Positions 34,571 to 43,024 of a stretch of 64,000 nt of DNA are shown here, one piece after another. A program made the position numbers and the translations under genes. Each line of letters starts with the position of its first letter. Within the stretch, counting starts at the first letter, position 1. Below the pieces are notes generated by a model. That model searched no databases. It saw only the letters and a list, made by a program, of their open reading frames with translations, and was not told where the DNA came from. Origin of the DNA: a bacterium (GTDB lineage: Bacteria > Myxococcota > UBA727 > JAUIJE01); assembly GCA_030431455.1 (NCBI GenBank), contig JAUIJE010000002.1, forward strand, positions 443,294-507,293, read 5' to 3'.

Positions 34571-34780
34571 GTCTCCCCACCCTGGCGTCGTGGCCGGTGT
34601 GTGCGGGCCGCGACGACCCCTCCAGGGTGGCGGATCGCTGCGGTTTGGCGCAACTTGGGGCGCGGGCGAGACAGCCGGCGCGGCCGGGGCCGTGATGCCA
34701 AATCCCTTGAAAAAACAGATGCTTAAACCGCGCCGCACGGCGCGGGGACCCATGCTCCGGCGCCAACGGTCAACACGCTC

Positions 34781-34875
34781 CCCCCGCCCGCAGGTCGCCG
34801 TCTGCACAGCCGACGTGGACTGCGCTTCGGCCGCGCACAGCCGACGGTGGCGGCGGCTGTGCAGCGATGGGCAAG
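34781..34875. repeat. 95-bp direct repeat, copy 1
   Basis: Nearly identical to 34916-35010 (about four mismatches, offset 135). It contains a hairpin GCACAGCCG (34835-34843) / CGGCTGTGC (34854-34862). The whole 34571-35042 stretch (472 bases) has no convincing gene: the readings within it are Pro/Arg/Ala-rich shadows of the repeats. Confidence 0.85.
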
Positions 34876-34915
34876 GGCGTCGGGGGGCGTGACCGTCGGG
34901 GGGCGGTACCACCGT

Positions 34916-35010
34916 CCCCCGCCCGCAGGTCGCCGCCTGCACAGCCGACGTGGACTGCGCTTCGGCCGTGCACAGCCGACGGTGGCGGCGGCTGTGCGGC
35001 GATGGACAAG
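34916..35010. repeat. 95-bp direct repeat, copy 2
   Basis: Second copy, 135 bases downstream of copy 1. It keeps the same hairpin (34970-34978 / 34989-34997), including a G-to-A-type change outside the stem. Together the pair lies upstream of the DUF1592 gene and could include its promoter or a small structured RNA, but no promoter is recognisable. Confidence 0.85.
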
Positions 35011-35042
35011 ACGGTGGGCAGGCCGCCCCGGGGTCGCCGCGG

Positions 35043-35480
35043 CTAGGCGGCGCCCGCGACCGCGGCGGCGAGCCGGTCCCGCCACGCGTCGAGGTCGGGT
35101 CCGGCCGGGGCCGGATCGCGGGGGCGCCGGGACAAGAACGCGCGGGCGGCGGCGAGCATGGACGACGCGGTCCGCCCCGGGGCGATCACCACAAGCTCGG
35201 CGAAATCAGGCCCGGCGAACAACCGGAGGGTCTCGCCTTGGTCGCTCCGCCCGCCGGCGCACCAGTACAGATCGAGGGGGGCCTCGGTCGCGGCGTCGAC
35301 CACGGCGGTGGGAAAGGGCGTCGGGGGCTCGAGGCCCAAGGCCGCGGCGAGGCGTTGGGCAAACGCGCGCACCGCGTCGGGTTCGGCCACCACGTCGACG
35401 TCACACCGCACGCTCCGGTCCACTGCGCCCCCCTCGGGTCTGGGCGGCCGCACGCAGCCAAGGCCACGCCACAGCCACAT
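35043..35480 (-). CDS. Hypothetical protein
   Basis: 145 residues, Ala/Arg/Asp-rich and soluble, with helices and two strands (LDLYWCAGGRSDQ, LVVIAPGRTASSML). The start is uncertain; the first convincing feature begins around residue 20. It is followed at the left by the 95-bp repeats. Codon use is ordinary for the genome, so it may be real, but no family is recognised. Confidence 0.5.
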   Translation of the reverse strand: MWLWRGLGCVRPPRPEGGAVDRSVRCDVDVVAEPDAVRAFAQRLAAALGLEPPTPFPTAVVDAATEAPLDLYWCAGGRSDQGETLRLFAGPDFAELVVIAPGRTASSMLAAARAFLSRRPRDPAPAGPDLDAWRDRLAAAVAGAA

Positions 35481-35545
35481 TGTGGGGGTGGTGTACGCCC
35501 TGGCGTGGTCGGGGGCAAGCCGCGCCGCTTGGCCAGCGTGGGCGC

Positions 35546-36061
35546 CTATGCCGGCGGCGCGGAGGAGGATTGTGCGGTGATGTCCCAGCGCTCCATCTCC
35601 GCGTCGTCGGGCGGTTCCCAGAAGTCGGAGAAGTCATCGAAGAACGCGGGGGGGACAATTTGGGTATAGGGGCCGGCGTGTTCGTTGCGGCGGGCCACGC
35701 GTTCTCGACGCTCCGCGCGGGGCGCATCGAGGAGGTGCACGGCGAGGGCGCCGAAGGTCACGGCCCGCGCGTAGGCTTCGCGGCGTTCCTCCGCCCCGAC
35801 CAGGCCAAGCTCGAGGATCACGTCGGCCCCGGCCGCGCGCGTCTCCTCCGCGGTGTCCCAGATCAGCGCCCGGCAGCGTTCGCGCCGGGCGAGGTACCAG
35901 GCGATGACGTCGGTGGGCGGCCGTTGGTCCTCGCCAAACAGCCGCACCATCCACGTGTCGAGGTCGAGAAACACCGCTGGCGATCGCCGCTGCAACGCCC
36001 GCCCAAACGTGGTCTTGCCCGCGCCCACGGGGCCGATGAGCAGGTGGGTGGTGCCGGTCAC
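35546..36061 (-). CDS. P-loop ATPase/kinase (zeta-toxin/AAA_33-like)
   Basis: 171 residues from a GTG at 36061. Walker A GPVGAGKTTFG lies near residue 10, followed by VFLDLDTWMVRLFG, ADVILELGLV (Walker B-like), LLDAPRAERRERVARRN (lid Arg residues) and an acidic tail ending DITAQSS. This is the layout of small kinases such as gluconate kinase, chloramphenicol phosphotransferase or AAA_33 proteins. Substrate unknown. A longer TTG reading at 36097 is less likely. Confidence 0.8.
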   Translation of the reverse strand: MTGTTHLLIGPVGAGKTTFGRALQRRSPAVFLDLDTWMVRLFGEDQRPPTDVIAWYLARRERCRALIWDTAEETRAAGADVILELGLVGAEERREAYARAVTFGALAVHLLDAPRAERRERVARRNEHAGPYTQIVPPAFFDDFSDFWEPPDDAEMERWDITAQSSSAPPA

Positions 36062-36120
36062 GGCCGCAGGCTCCCACGGCCGGCCCGGGGTGGGCAACCG
36101 CCGGCGGGGGGCGGCGCCGG

Positions 36121-37872
36121 TCAGCCCGCGTCGACGAGCAACAGCCCCACGGGCATGCCGCGCAACTTGTCCGCGGTGACCGGCCGGCGCTGTTCGCGCA
36201 GGGCCGCGCGGCGGTGATCGCCGAGCAACGGGTGCGCGTCATCGAGCAGCTCGGCCCGGAACGCGCGCGCGTCGGTGCGGTGGCCGGCCGCGTCGGCGGC
36301 GCGCCCGGCCCAGAGCAAGAGCTGTCCGCGCAAGAACCCGGCCGGCTCGTCCTCGAGGGCGTGGGCAAACATGTCGAACCCCACCGCGAGGTCGCCGTCC
36401 GACAATGCCAATGCGCCGGCGACAAACCGGTAACTGGCCACGTCGGGGTCCCCGGCCACGGCCTCGTCGAGGCGGGCCCGGATCTCGCTTCGCGGGGCCT
36501 GACCGGCCTGGCCCACGGCTTGGAAAAAGGCCGCGCGGGCGGCCTGGGCCGGCCCCTGCTCAAACCGCGAGGGGAGCGCGCAGCTGTCGACCGCGTCGTC
36601 GATGCGGTCCGCGGACGCGCCCTGGTCGGCCCAGGCGAAGGGCACCTTGGTCCAGGGGCCGCGGCCGGTGGGGGTCAGCCCGGTGGATACCCAGACACAT
36701 TGTTGGCCGGGATCGATGACCACGCTCTGCACAGTTTCCGGTTGGGCCACGACCCCGCCCGCAGGACGCTCGAGCCCGGTCTCGGGGCAGCGGGTGTCGC
36801 CGAGCACATCGCCGAGGCTGTGCACAGTAAACCCCGCGGTGGCGAGCGCGGCTTCGGCGTGGTGGCGCAGCACTTGATGCCGGGCCCGGCAGTGGTGGGC
36901 GAAGGCGGGCGTGGGCACGACCTCGTCGAGGGCCAACGTGGGGTGATGGTACCGGTTGGTGGTGGCCAAGAACGGCTCGTCCGGCTGCGGCCGGGTCACG
37001 CGCACGTCCTTCGCGGTGGTCTCGACCACCACCGCGCGGCCCTCGGTGGCCGAGGACACGGTGAAGCCCCAGGTCGAGGCCACGGTGCGCTCCTTGATGA
37101 TCGCCACCGCCTCGTCGATGGTGCGGGCCCGGCGGATGACCTCGTGACCGATGTCGACCACGGTCGCGCCGGAATAGGACACATCCCGGTGAAACCGCGT
37201 GTGGGCATCGAGGCACAGGCCCGCCTCGTTGAAGCAGGTCACGCCGGGCACGTCCGCGCCCTTGGCGGTGACAAAGCCGTAGCGCAGCCCGTCGTCGGGG
37301 GTGCAGAACACCACCGTCGGTTGCTGTTCCCAAATGCCAATGCCGGGGAAGTCGAAGTTGCGGGCGTGCAGGAGCTGGCCGTCGCGGGTGGCGCTTCCCC
37401 AGGCCACCAGGCTGGAGCACATCGGGGGCACGACCATGGCCGCGTGGTGCGCGGGGGTCATCAGGCCGAACCGCGCGGCGCTGCCCACGATGTTCTGGAA
37501 GGTGTCCATCACCGCGAGGTACCGCACGCTCTCGGCGGGGGCGCCCACCGCGCGCATGAACGCCTCGGTGCGGGCCACCAAGTGCGCGGGCCGGTGGCGG
37601 TGCAGCCGGGACAAGGCGCGCTCGACAAACGCGGGCACCAGCCGGTTGACCACGCGGTCGCCCGGCCGCGAGGAGAGCGAGGCGTTGATCAACTTGTGCG
37701 GCATGCGCGGATAGAACGCGAGCACGTCGTCGGCCCCACCCGCCTCGCGCACGAGCCCGCCGTGTTGGCGGCCCATCTCGGCCTGGGTGCCGGCGAGCCG
37801 AAACACGGTGAGGGGGGCGTGCGGGCGCACGGGGGAACGGGGAACGGGCTGGGACAATGCCATGGCAGTCAT
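36121..37872 (-). CDS. C45-family acyltransferase/amidohydrolase (Ntn-type) with extra C-terminal domain
   Basis: 583 residues. The C45 (acyl-CoA:6-APA-acyltransferase-like) core runs to about residue 430, with candidate nucleophile Cys152 in PPMCSSLVAWGSATRDGQ and then LLHARNFDFPGIG. Unlike fungal enzymes that self-cleave before the Cys, an unusually long N-terminal part precedes it. The C-terminal 150 residues are helical (TPR-like, LDEAVAGDPDVASYRFVAGAL). AGGAG precedes ATG 37872, which overlaps the TetR stop (ATGA). Probably cleaves or makes an amide under TetR control. Confidence 0.85.
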   Translation of the reverse strand: MTAMALSQPVPRSPVRPHAPLTVFRLAGTQAEMGRQHGGLVREAGGADDVLAFYPRMPHKLINASLSSRPGDRVVNRLVPAFVERALSRLHRHRPAHLVARTEAFMRAVGAPAESVRYLAVMDTFQNIVGSAARFGLMTPAHHAAMVVPPMCSSLVAWGSATRDGQLLHARNFDFPGIGIWEQQPTVVFCTPDDGLRYGFVTAKGADVPGVTCFNEAGLCLDAHTRFHRDVSYSGATVVDIGHEVIRRARTIDEAVAIIKERTVASTWGFTVSSATEGRAVVVETTAKDVRVTRPQPDEPFLATTNRYHHPTLALDEVVPTPAFAHHCRARHQVLRHHAEAALATAGFTVHSLGDVLGDTRCPETGLERPAGGVVAQPETVQSVVIDPGQQCVWVSTGLTPTGRGPWTKVPFAWADQGASADRIDDAVDSCALPSRFEQGPAQAARAAFFQAVGQAGQAPRSEIRARLDEAVAGDPDVASYRFVAGALALSDGDLAVGFDMFAHALEDEPAGFLRGQLLLWAGRAADAAGHRTDARAFRAELLDDAHPLLGDHRRAALREQRRPVTADKLRGMPVGLLLVDAG

Positions 37873-38492
37873 CGGGCGGTCTCCTGGGGCAAACGAAGGG
37901 GGGCGAGCACCGTGCGGCGGACAAGGTCGAGCACGGGGAGGGGGTCGACGTCGGACAGGACCTGGTGGATCATGCCCCCGTCGACGACGATGTGGATGAG
38001 GTCCCAGACCGCGCGCGGGTCACAGGGCGCGACCCGGCCATCGGCGATGGCGAGCTGCAAGGTCTCGATCATCAGCTCCCGGACGGGGGCTTGGTGAGGG
38101 CGGACCATGGCGATGAAGCGGTCGCGCGCGCCTTGGCTGGAGCCGATCCACTGGGTGAGGACCACGATCCAGTCTTCGAGGCCGCGGGCGGCAAAAAACG
38201 CGTGGCTCTCGCGCATGATCGCCTCGAGCAGGTCGATGGGGTGCTCGACGTCGGCCAGCGACCCCGCCACGTGCTGCGCTTCTTCGGCCAGGATGTGGGT
38301 GACGTACAGCTCGAGAATGCCGTCGAGGTCCTTGAAGTAGAAATACAGCGTCGGCCGCTTCATGGAGAGCGCGGCGGCGAGCTCGCTCATGCTCAACGAA
38401 AAGCCCCGCTCCCGCAGCGCGTCCACCGCGGCGAGGGCGATCTCCAAGCGTCGTTCCGGGTTGGGGGGGCGGCCCACGGGGTTTTTCGACAT
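37869..38492 (-). CDS. TetR-family repressor
   Basis: 207 residues. DNA-binding domain FSLSMSELAAALSMKRPTLYFYFKDLDGIL, with an N-terminal basic arm (VGRPPNPERR). The C-terminal half is all helical. Its stop overlaps the C45 start, so regulator and enzyme are one transcript. A perfect TGTCAGG-N13-CCTGACA dyad lies immediately upstream and is the probable operator for autoregulation. Confidence 0.9.
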   Translation of the reverse strand: MSKNPVGRPPNPERRLEIALAAVDALRERGFSLSMSELAAALSMKRPTLYFYFKDLDGILELYVTHILAEEAQHVAGSLADVEHPIDLLEAIMRESHAFFAARGLEDWIVVLTQWIGSSQGARDRFIAMVRPHQAPVRELMIETLQLAIADGRVAPCDPRAVWDLIHIVVDGGMIHQVLSDVDPLPVLDLVRRTVLAPLRLPQETAR

Positions 38493-38494
38493 TC

Positions 38495-38521
38495 TGTCAG
38501 GGAATTACCGATAACCTGACA
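38495..38521. promoter_or_regulatory. TetR operator dyad
   Basis: TGTCAGG at 38495-38501 and CCTGACA at 38515-38521 form a perfect 7-bp inverted repeat with a 13-bp spacer. It begins two bases upstream of the tetR start (38492), so a bound repressor would cover the ribosome-binding region and the promoter. Confidence 0.65.
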
Positions 38522-38591
38522 AAGTGTCAACAAATAACCGCGGCCGCGTCCGGTGGCCAGGCGGCCCCGTGGGCAAAGCGGGCGTGTGGGG

Positions 38592-39089
38592 TCAGCTCAG
38601 GCGGGCGGCGAAGCTGTGGATCATGCGCCGCACGTCTTCGGGATCGCGGCCGGGGTCGATGGCCTGGGTGGCCAGGTGGCCCAGCGCTTGGTCGATGGCC
38701 TCGTCGATGGTGCGGGCCACCGTGAGGGGCAGCGGCGGGTTGTACAGCCACAAGAACGCGGTCAGCACCCCGCGCAGCATCGTCGACTCGACGACGGTGG
38801 ACACGCCCACGCACCAGCGCGCCGACCCTTCGCGGATGGCCGGTTGGTTGATCCAAGTGGCCAGGCGTTTGCGCTGGAACGGATCGGTGAGCGACCCGGC
38901 GTGGTTGTTGACGACCACCAGCGCGTACTGCCGCTCATCGGCCCACAGCCCCCGAACCCATCGGTCCATTTGGGCGACCGCGGCGTCGTCGAAAAACGGC
39001 GGGGGCCGCAACGCCGCCACCGGGAACGCGTCGAGAAAAAAGTCAGCCCCGCCCTGGGGCTCGTCGGGTTGGGGCGCAGGTCGGGTCAT
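38592..39089 (-). CDS. Tandem paralogue 1, unknown function
   Basis: 165 residues. Shares the core of its two neighbours: RWCVGVSTVVESTMLRG, LTAFLWLYNPPLPL and EAIDQALGHL...DPEDVRRM. A longer N-terminal tail is present (DEPQGGADFFLDAFPV). ATG at 39089 overlaps the next stop (ATGA). The pattern resembles a myxobacterial family of roughly 150-residue proteins thought to have a SpoIIAA/STAS-like fold; this is inference. Confidence 0.78.
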   Translation of the reverse strand: MTRPAPQPDEPQGGADFFLDAFPVAALRPPPFFDDAAVAQMDRWVRGLWADERQYALVVVNNHAGSLTDPFQRKRLATWINQPAIREGSARWCVGVSTVVESTMLRGVLTAFLWLYNPPLPLTVARTIDEAIDQALGHLATQAIDPGRDPEDVRRMIHSFAARLS

Positions 39090-39532
39090 CGGCCATACGT
39101 CCGGGTCAACATCGCGCGGACGTCCCCGGGGTTGTGGCCGATGCCCGCGGCCGCGAGCTGGGCAAAACAATAATCGAGCGCGCCGGCCATGTCGCCGACC
39201 ACCTTGTGGGGGGTCACGGGTTTCCACACCCAGAGCAGCGCGGTCAGCGCCCCCCGGGTCAGCGCGCTCTCGACGAGCGTGGCCGAGCCCACGCACCACC
39301 GGCGCGACGCCTCCCGCACATCTTCCCGGTTGGCCCACTCGGTGATGCGGCGCCGCTCGGTGACGTCGGCGGTCGTGCCCGGCTGGCTGCGGTTGATCAT
39401 CGCGTACTGTTGTTGGCGGTCCCACAGCGAATGCATCCAATGATCGAGGCGCGCGATGGCCTCGTCGTCGATGCGCCGGGGCACGGTGTACACGACGACC
39501 GGCAGCGCCTCCTCGTCAAACTCGGGGGACAT
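39086..39532 (-). CDS. Tandem paralogue 2, unknown function
   Basis: 148 residues. Conserved blocks RWCVGSATLVESALTRG, LTALLWVWKPVTP and LDYCFAQLAAAGIGHNPGDVRAML align with paralogues 1 and 3 through the C-terminal 100 residues. N-terminus MSPEFDEEALPVVVYTVP matches paralogue 3. ATG at 39532; no signal, no membrane segment. Translationally coupled with paralogue 1. Confidence 0.8.
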   Translation of the reverse strand: MSPEFDEEALPVVVYTVPRRIDDEAIARLDHWMHSLWDRQQQYAMINRSQPGTTADVTERRRITEWANREDVREASRRWCVGSATLVESALTRGALTALLWVWKPVTPHKVVGDMAGALDYCFAQLAAAGIGHNPGDVRAMLTRTYGR

Positions 39533-39585
39533 TCCCGAATGTTAGACCAGGCCCGGCACGCCGGGGAACGCGCCGCGGCGGGTGA

Positions 39586-40062
39586 TCAAAACGATGCACC
39601 CACCTGGGCCGCCGGATCGAACGCCGCGTGCAGGCGGGCCCGGACGTCGGCCGGGTCTTGGCCGAGCGGCACGTCGTTTGCGCGCAGCTGTTCGAGGCAA
39701 AAATCGATCGCGACGTCGAGGTTGGCCGCGGGCTTGAGCGGCATGGGCGGCTTCCACACCCAGAGCACGGCGGTGAGCGTGCCGCGCATCAGGCCGCTTT
39801 CGATGACGCTGGCGGTGCCGACGCACCAGCGCGCGGTCTGGGCCCGCACCGAGGGCTCGTTGGCCCATTCGGTGAGCCGGCGGCGTTGCACGACGTCGAG
39901 CTGCCGGCCGGGGTTGCTCATGCTGATCAGCGCAAACTGTTTTTCCCGCGCCCACAGTTCGCGGCAAAACGCGTCCAGCCGCAGGACCGCGGCGTCATCG
40001 ACCGTCGGTGGCAGCTGGGTGGCCACGAGCGGGTAGGTATCGGCGTAGAACTCCGGCGCCAT
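39586..40062 (-). CDS. Tandem paralogue 3, unknown function
   Basis: 158 residues starting MAPEFYADTYPLVATQLP. Conserved RWCVGTASVIESGLMRG, LTAVLWVWKPPMPL and IDFCLEQLRANDV...DPADVRARL. The ATG at 40062 aligns with the start of paralogue 2; longer readings add unrelated residues. First gene of the tandem, separated by 53 bases from paralogue 2. An invariant Trp-Cys pair could be structural or redox-active. Confidence 0.8.
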   Translation of the reverse strand: MAPEFYADTYPLVATQLPPTVDDAAVLRLDAFCRELWAREKQFALISMSNPGRQLDVVQRRRLTEWANEPSVRAQTARWCVGTASVIESGLMRGTLTAVLWVWKPPMPLKPAANLDVAIDFCLEQLRANDVPLGQDPADVRARLHAAFDPAAQVGASF

Positions 40063-40190
40063 CGGTTGACAGTAGACCTCCACACGATGTCGACACATAC
40101 CCGTGGGTTCTGCAGCGATCTGGCGCAGCGCAGCGAGGTCTTGCGGGCGGTCCAAGGCTGGTTAACCTCGGCGCAGCAAGGAGCGCGGCG

Positions 40191-41027
40191 ATGAGGGCAC
40201 AGTGGGCGGGGCTGATGTGGGGGGCGATGGTGTGGGCGGCGGTGGCCGGTTGCCCCAATGACCCGGCGGACCCGGTGGCCGACGCGGGCACCGGTGACGG
40301 CGACGGCGATGGGGACGGCGATGGTGACGGGGACGGCGATGGTGATGGTGACGGGGACGGCGATGGTGATGGGGACGGTGATGGTGATGGTGATGGTGAT
40401 GGGGATTGTCCCAACGCGGCGGGCGGCGGTTTGTGGGGGCACGACTTTGACCGGTCGTGCGGCGCCGCGTCCGATTGCGCCACCGTGCCGGTGCAGCGCG
40501 ACTGTTGCGGCACGCAGACTCATTTTGGGGTGGCCAGCGCCGCGGCAGACGCGCTGTCCGGGTGGGCCGCGGGCTGCGCGGTCCATTTTCCCGACTGCGA
40601 CTGCGCGCCCGAGCTCCCCTTCGCCGACGACCTGAGCCAGCCGGCGGGGTTCGGCGACGAGGCGGGGGTGATGTGCTTGAGCGGGCTTTGTGTGTCGACG
40701 TTCGCCGACCCCGGCCCGGCTTGGCCGATGTGTTTTGACGTGGCGGGCGCACAGGCCCACGTCGACCGGTTCTGTTCGGTGGCCGATGACTGCCACATCG
40801 AGCGCGTATACCGCGGGTGTTGTGGCGAGGAGCACGCGTTGGGCGTGAGCGCGGCGGGCGCGCCGGTGGCGCGCTTGTGGTCGGACAGCTGCGACGACCA
40901 GGCCATATGCGACTGCATCCCCGACCACATCGCCGCGGACGATGGCTCCGAGGGCCCGCTGGATGCGACCGGCCTGACCGTGGTGTGCGACCAAAACGTC
41001 TGCACCACGAGCTTCACCGCCAACTGA
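40191..41027 (+). CDS. GD-linker cysteine-rich lipoprotein
   Basis: 278 residues. Lipobox VAGC (Cys22), a 19-pair GD linker at residues 35-72, and a mature part with about twenty Cys in repeated sets (RSCGAASDCATVPVQRDCCG, FCSVADDCHIERVYRGCCG) in two related halves. Disulphide-rich extracellular protein, anchored in the envelope; no known family. GGAGCG precedes the ATG; a longer upstream reading is an artefact. Confidence 0.8.
   Translation: MRAQWAGLMWGAMVWAAVAGCPNDPADPVADAGTGDGDGDGDGDGDGDGDGDGDGDGDGDGDGDGDGDGDGDCPNAAGGGLWGHDFDRSCGAASDCATVPVQRDCCGTQTHFGVASAAADALSGWAAGCAVHFPDCDCAPELPFADDLSQPAGFGDEAGVMCLSGLCVSTFADPGPAWPMCFDVAGAQAHVDRFCSVADDCHIERVYRGCCGEEHALGVSAAGAPVARLWSDSCDDQAICDCIPDHIAADDGSEGPLDATGLTVVCDQNVCTTSFTAN
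40293..40406 (+). repeat. GD-coding tract, 19 units
   Basis: 114 bases encoding 19 Gly-Asp pairs with mixed GGC/GGG/GGT and GAT/GAC codons. Confidence 0.95.
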
Positions 41028-41086
41028 CCGAGCCCCGTCGCGGGTGCGACGACGACGGCACGCGCGAACCGGGTGGAGGCGGCGGG

Positions 41087-42931
41087 CTACAGCTTCAGGA
41101 CGTTCATGCCGCCGGGGTAGAGGTAGCTGGTGGCCGGGGCGTAGCCGTAGGTCATGATCGAAAAGGTGTTGCCGGTGGGGCTCTCGATGACGTGGCTGCC
41201 CACGGTGAGCTCGACCCGGGCCGTGCCCCACCCGGTGCTGCCGATGGGGTTGGCCAAGGTCACCGGCGCCCCGTCGAGGAGGATCTCCGCGTCGATCGGT
41301 CCAGAGACATTGAGCCAGTTGCTGGTGTAGCTGTCCGGGGTGAAGAACACATAGTCGGTGCGCAGCTGGGCCACGGGGATGAGCAGCCCCATGGCGGGAT
41401 CGCCCTCTTGGTTTTCCGTGGGCGGGTTTTCGTACGGCCAGAGCGCGCCGGGCAGCATCTGGGTGATCGACAGCCGCGCCCCGGCCACGGTGGCTTCAAA
41501 ATCTTGGTCGGTCTCGAACTGGAAGACCTCGCCCGCTTGCAAGGTCACGTCCCCGACCACTGGGGGATCGAAGGTGACCACGGTGTCGTCGGCGTCGGCG
41601 AGCAGCCGGTAGACGGCGGTGTCGCGGCCCCCGTCGGTGGGGTGTTCGGGCGCGGTGGCGATGATGCGTTGGCCCCAGGTCTCGAGGGGGAAGAGCATCT
41701 CCTCGTTGTGGTCGCAGTACAGGTTGCCCGCGGGAAACGCGATGCAGGTGTGGCCGCCGAACACCGCGAGGGGTTCTTGGTTGGGGGTGGTGATCATGGT
41801 GCCGGTGGGGTCGGCGTCGAGCCCGTGGCAGACGGTCCCGCCCGCGGCGGTGGCCACACAGTCGGTGTCCACCGCGCCGTCGACGATGCCGAGCACCTGG
41901 AGCACGTCGCCCCGGTCGAGGGTGACGGTGAGCAGCTCGCCGGGGTCGAGGGCGGCGACACCGGAGCCGCTTTGGGTCCGGGTCGACGAGGTCACTTGGA
42001 CCACGGTGCCGTCGACGAGCCCGACCACGGTGAAGAACCCGGGGAAGCGGTCGGCGAGCGCGCTGGGGCTGCCCCAGGCGGGGCCCGAGGAGACCATGTA
42101 GTTGCCGGTGAGCACGTGTTCGGGGAGGAGCAGGCTGGCGTCGTTGGTGAACGACGTAATGTTGCTGAGCTCGAAGTGCACGGGGTTGTATTGGTAGACG
42201 GCGATGGGCACGTCGCTCTCGATTTCGACCCCGGCGCCGTCGACGAGGGTGGATTGGGTGCTCTTGAACACCTCGTTGTCGATGGGCAAGTAGAAGACGT
42301 CGGTGCTGCCGGGTTGGACCACGGTCGAGCCGTAATCGATGCCATTTTTGCTGACGCTGACGCTGGCGGTGGGGTTGTCCGGCGGGTTGCCGATGACCAC
42401 CGCGAAGTCGGTGTCGAACACGGGGTCGAGGAGCGCGTTGTTGGTGGCCACGGCCATGAACCGACAGCCGAGGTTGGACAGGATCAGCTCGGCGAACTCG
42501 CACCGCGGGGTGCACGTCCCGCTGCCGTAACAAATCTCGCTGCCCAGGCAGGGGGCTTCCACGTCGTAGGCCGAGCCCATGTCATTGCACAAAAACCGTT
42601 GCTCATCGTCGCAGGTGGCAGCCCCCGGGGTGCAGAAGGTGTCGCCGTCCCCGTCGCCATCGCCATCGCCATCCCCATCTCCGTCCCCATCTCCATCTCC
42701 ATCGCCGTCTCCGTCCCCATCCCCATCGCCGTCGCCATCGCCATCGCCGTCCCCGGCACAATCGGGGTCGGGGTTGGGGCAGTTGTTGTCGCAGATGCCA
42801 TCGCCGTACAGGCCGCTCTCCTCACAAGGGTCACCGGTGCCGGCATCGGGCGTCACCGTCGGCGGGCTGGGGCAGCCGGCGGCGGCGACGACGAGGAGGG
42901 CCAAGACCAAGCGAAACGTCACGGTGTGCAT
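41087..42931 (-). CDS. GD-linker lipoprotein with IgGFc-binding-like domain
   Basis: 614 residues. Lipobox AAGC (Cys21). An N-terminal Cys-rich stretch (DPCEESGLYGDGICDNNC) precedes a 19-pair GD linker (DNA 42641-42754), then another Cys-rich link (FCTPGAATCDDEQRFLC). The C-terminal 400 residues carry the IgGFc_binding (vWF-type-repeat) pattern: PLAVFGGHTCIAFPAGN, NEEMLFPLETWGQRII and VTLQAGEVFQFETD. Such domains in Myxococcota are probably adhesins. The ATG at 42931 is the start at the signal. Confidence 0.82.
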   Translation of the reverse strand: MHTVTFRLVLALLVVAAAGCPSPPTVTPDAGTGDPCEESGLYGDGICDNNCPNPDPDCAGDGDGDGDGDGDGDGDGDGDGDGDGDGDGDGDGDGDGDTFCTPGAATCDDEQRFLCNDMGSAYDVEAPCLGSEICYGSGTCTPRCEFAELILSNLGCRFMAVATNNALLDPVFDTDFAVVIGNPPDNPTASVSVSKNGIDYGSTVVQPGSTDVFYLPIDNEVFKSTQSTLVDGAGVEIESDVPIAVYQYNPVHFELSNITSFTNDASLLLPEHVLTGNYMVSSGPAWGSPSALADRFPGFFTVVGLVDGTVVQVTSSTRTQSGSGVAALDPGELLTVTLDRGDVLQVLGIVDGAVDTDCVATAAGGTVCHGLDADPTGTMITTPNQEPLAVFGGHTCIAFPAGNLYCDHNEEMLFPLETWGQRIIATAPEHPTDGGRDTAVYRLLADADDTVVTFDPPVVGDVTLQAGEVFQFETDQDFEATVAGARLSITQMLPGALWPYENPPTENQEGDPAMGLLIPVAQLRTDYVFFTPDSYTSNWLNVSGPIDAEILLDGAPVTLANPIGSTGWGTARVELTVGSHVIESPTGNTFSIMTYGYAPATSYLYPGGMNVLKL

Positions 42932-43024
42932 GCCCGGGGTGTAGGGGACCGCAAGGCCGAACAAAAGTGGGGACCGGGGCCCCCGGGGGCTTTCAGCGCC
43001 CCTTCAGCGGGCCGGGCGTGGGCC

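Noticed and set aside
34571-35042. Small genes in the 34.6-35.0 kb stretch
   Set aside because: The readings are repeats of the same Pro/Arg/Ala-rich peptide from the direct repeats and have no ribosome-binding site or codon bias.
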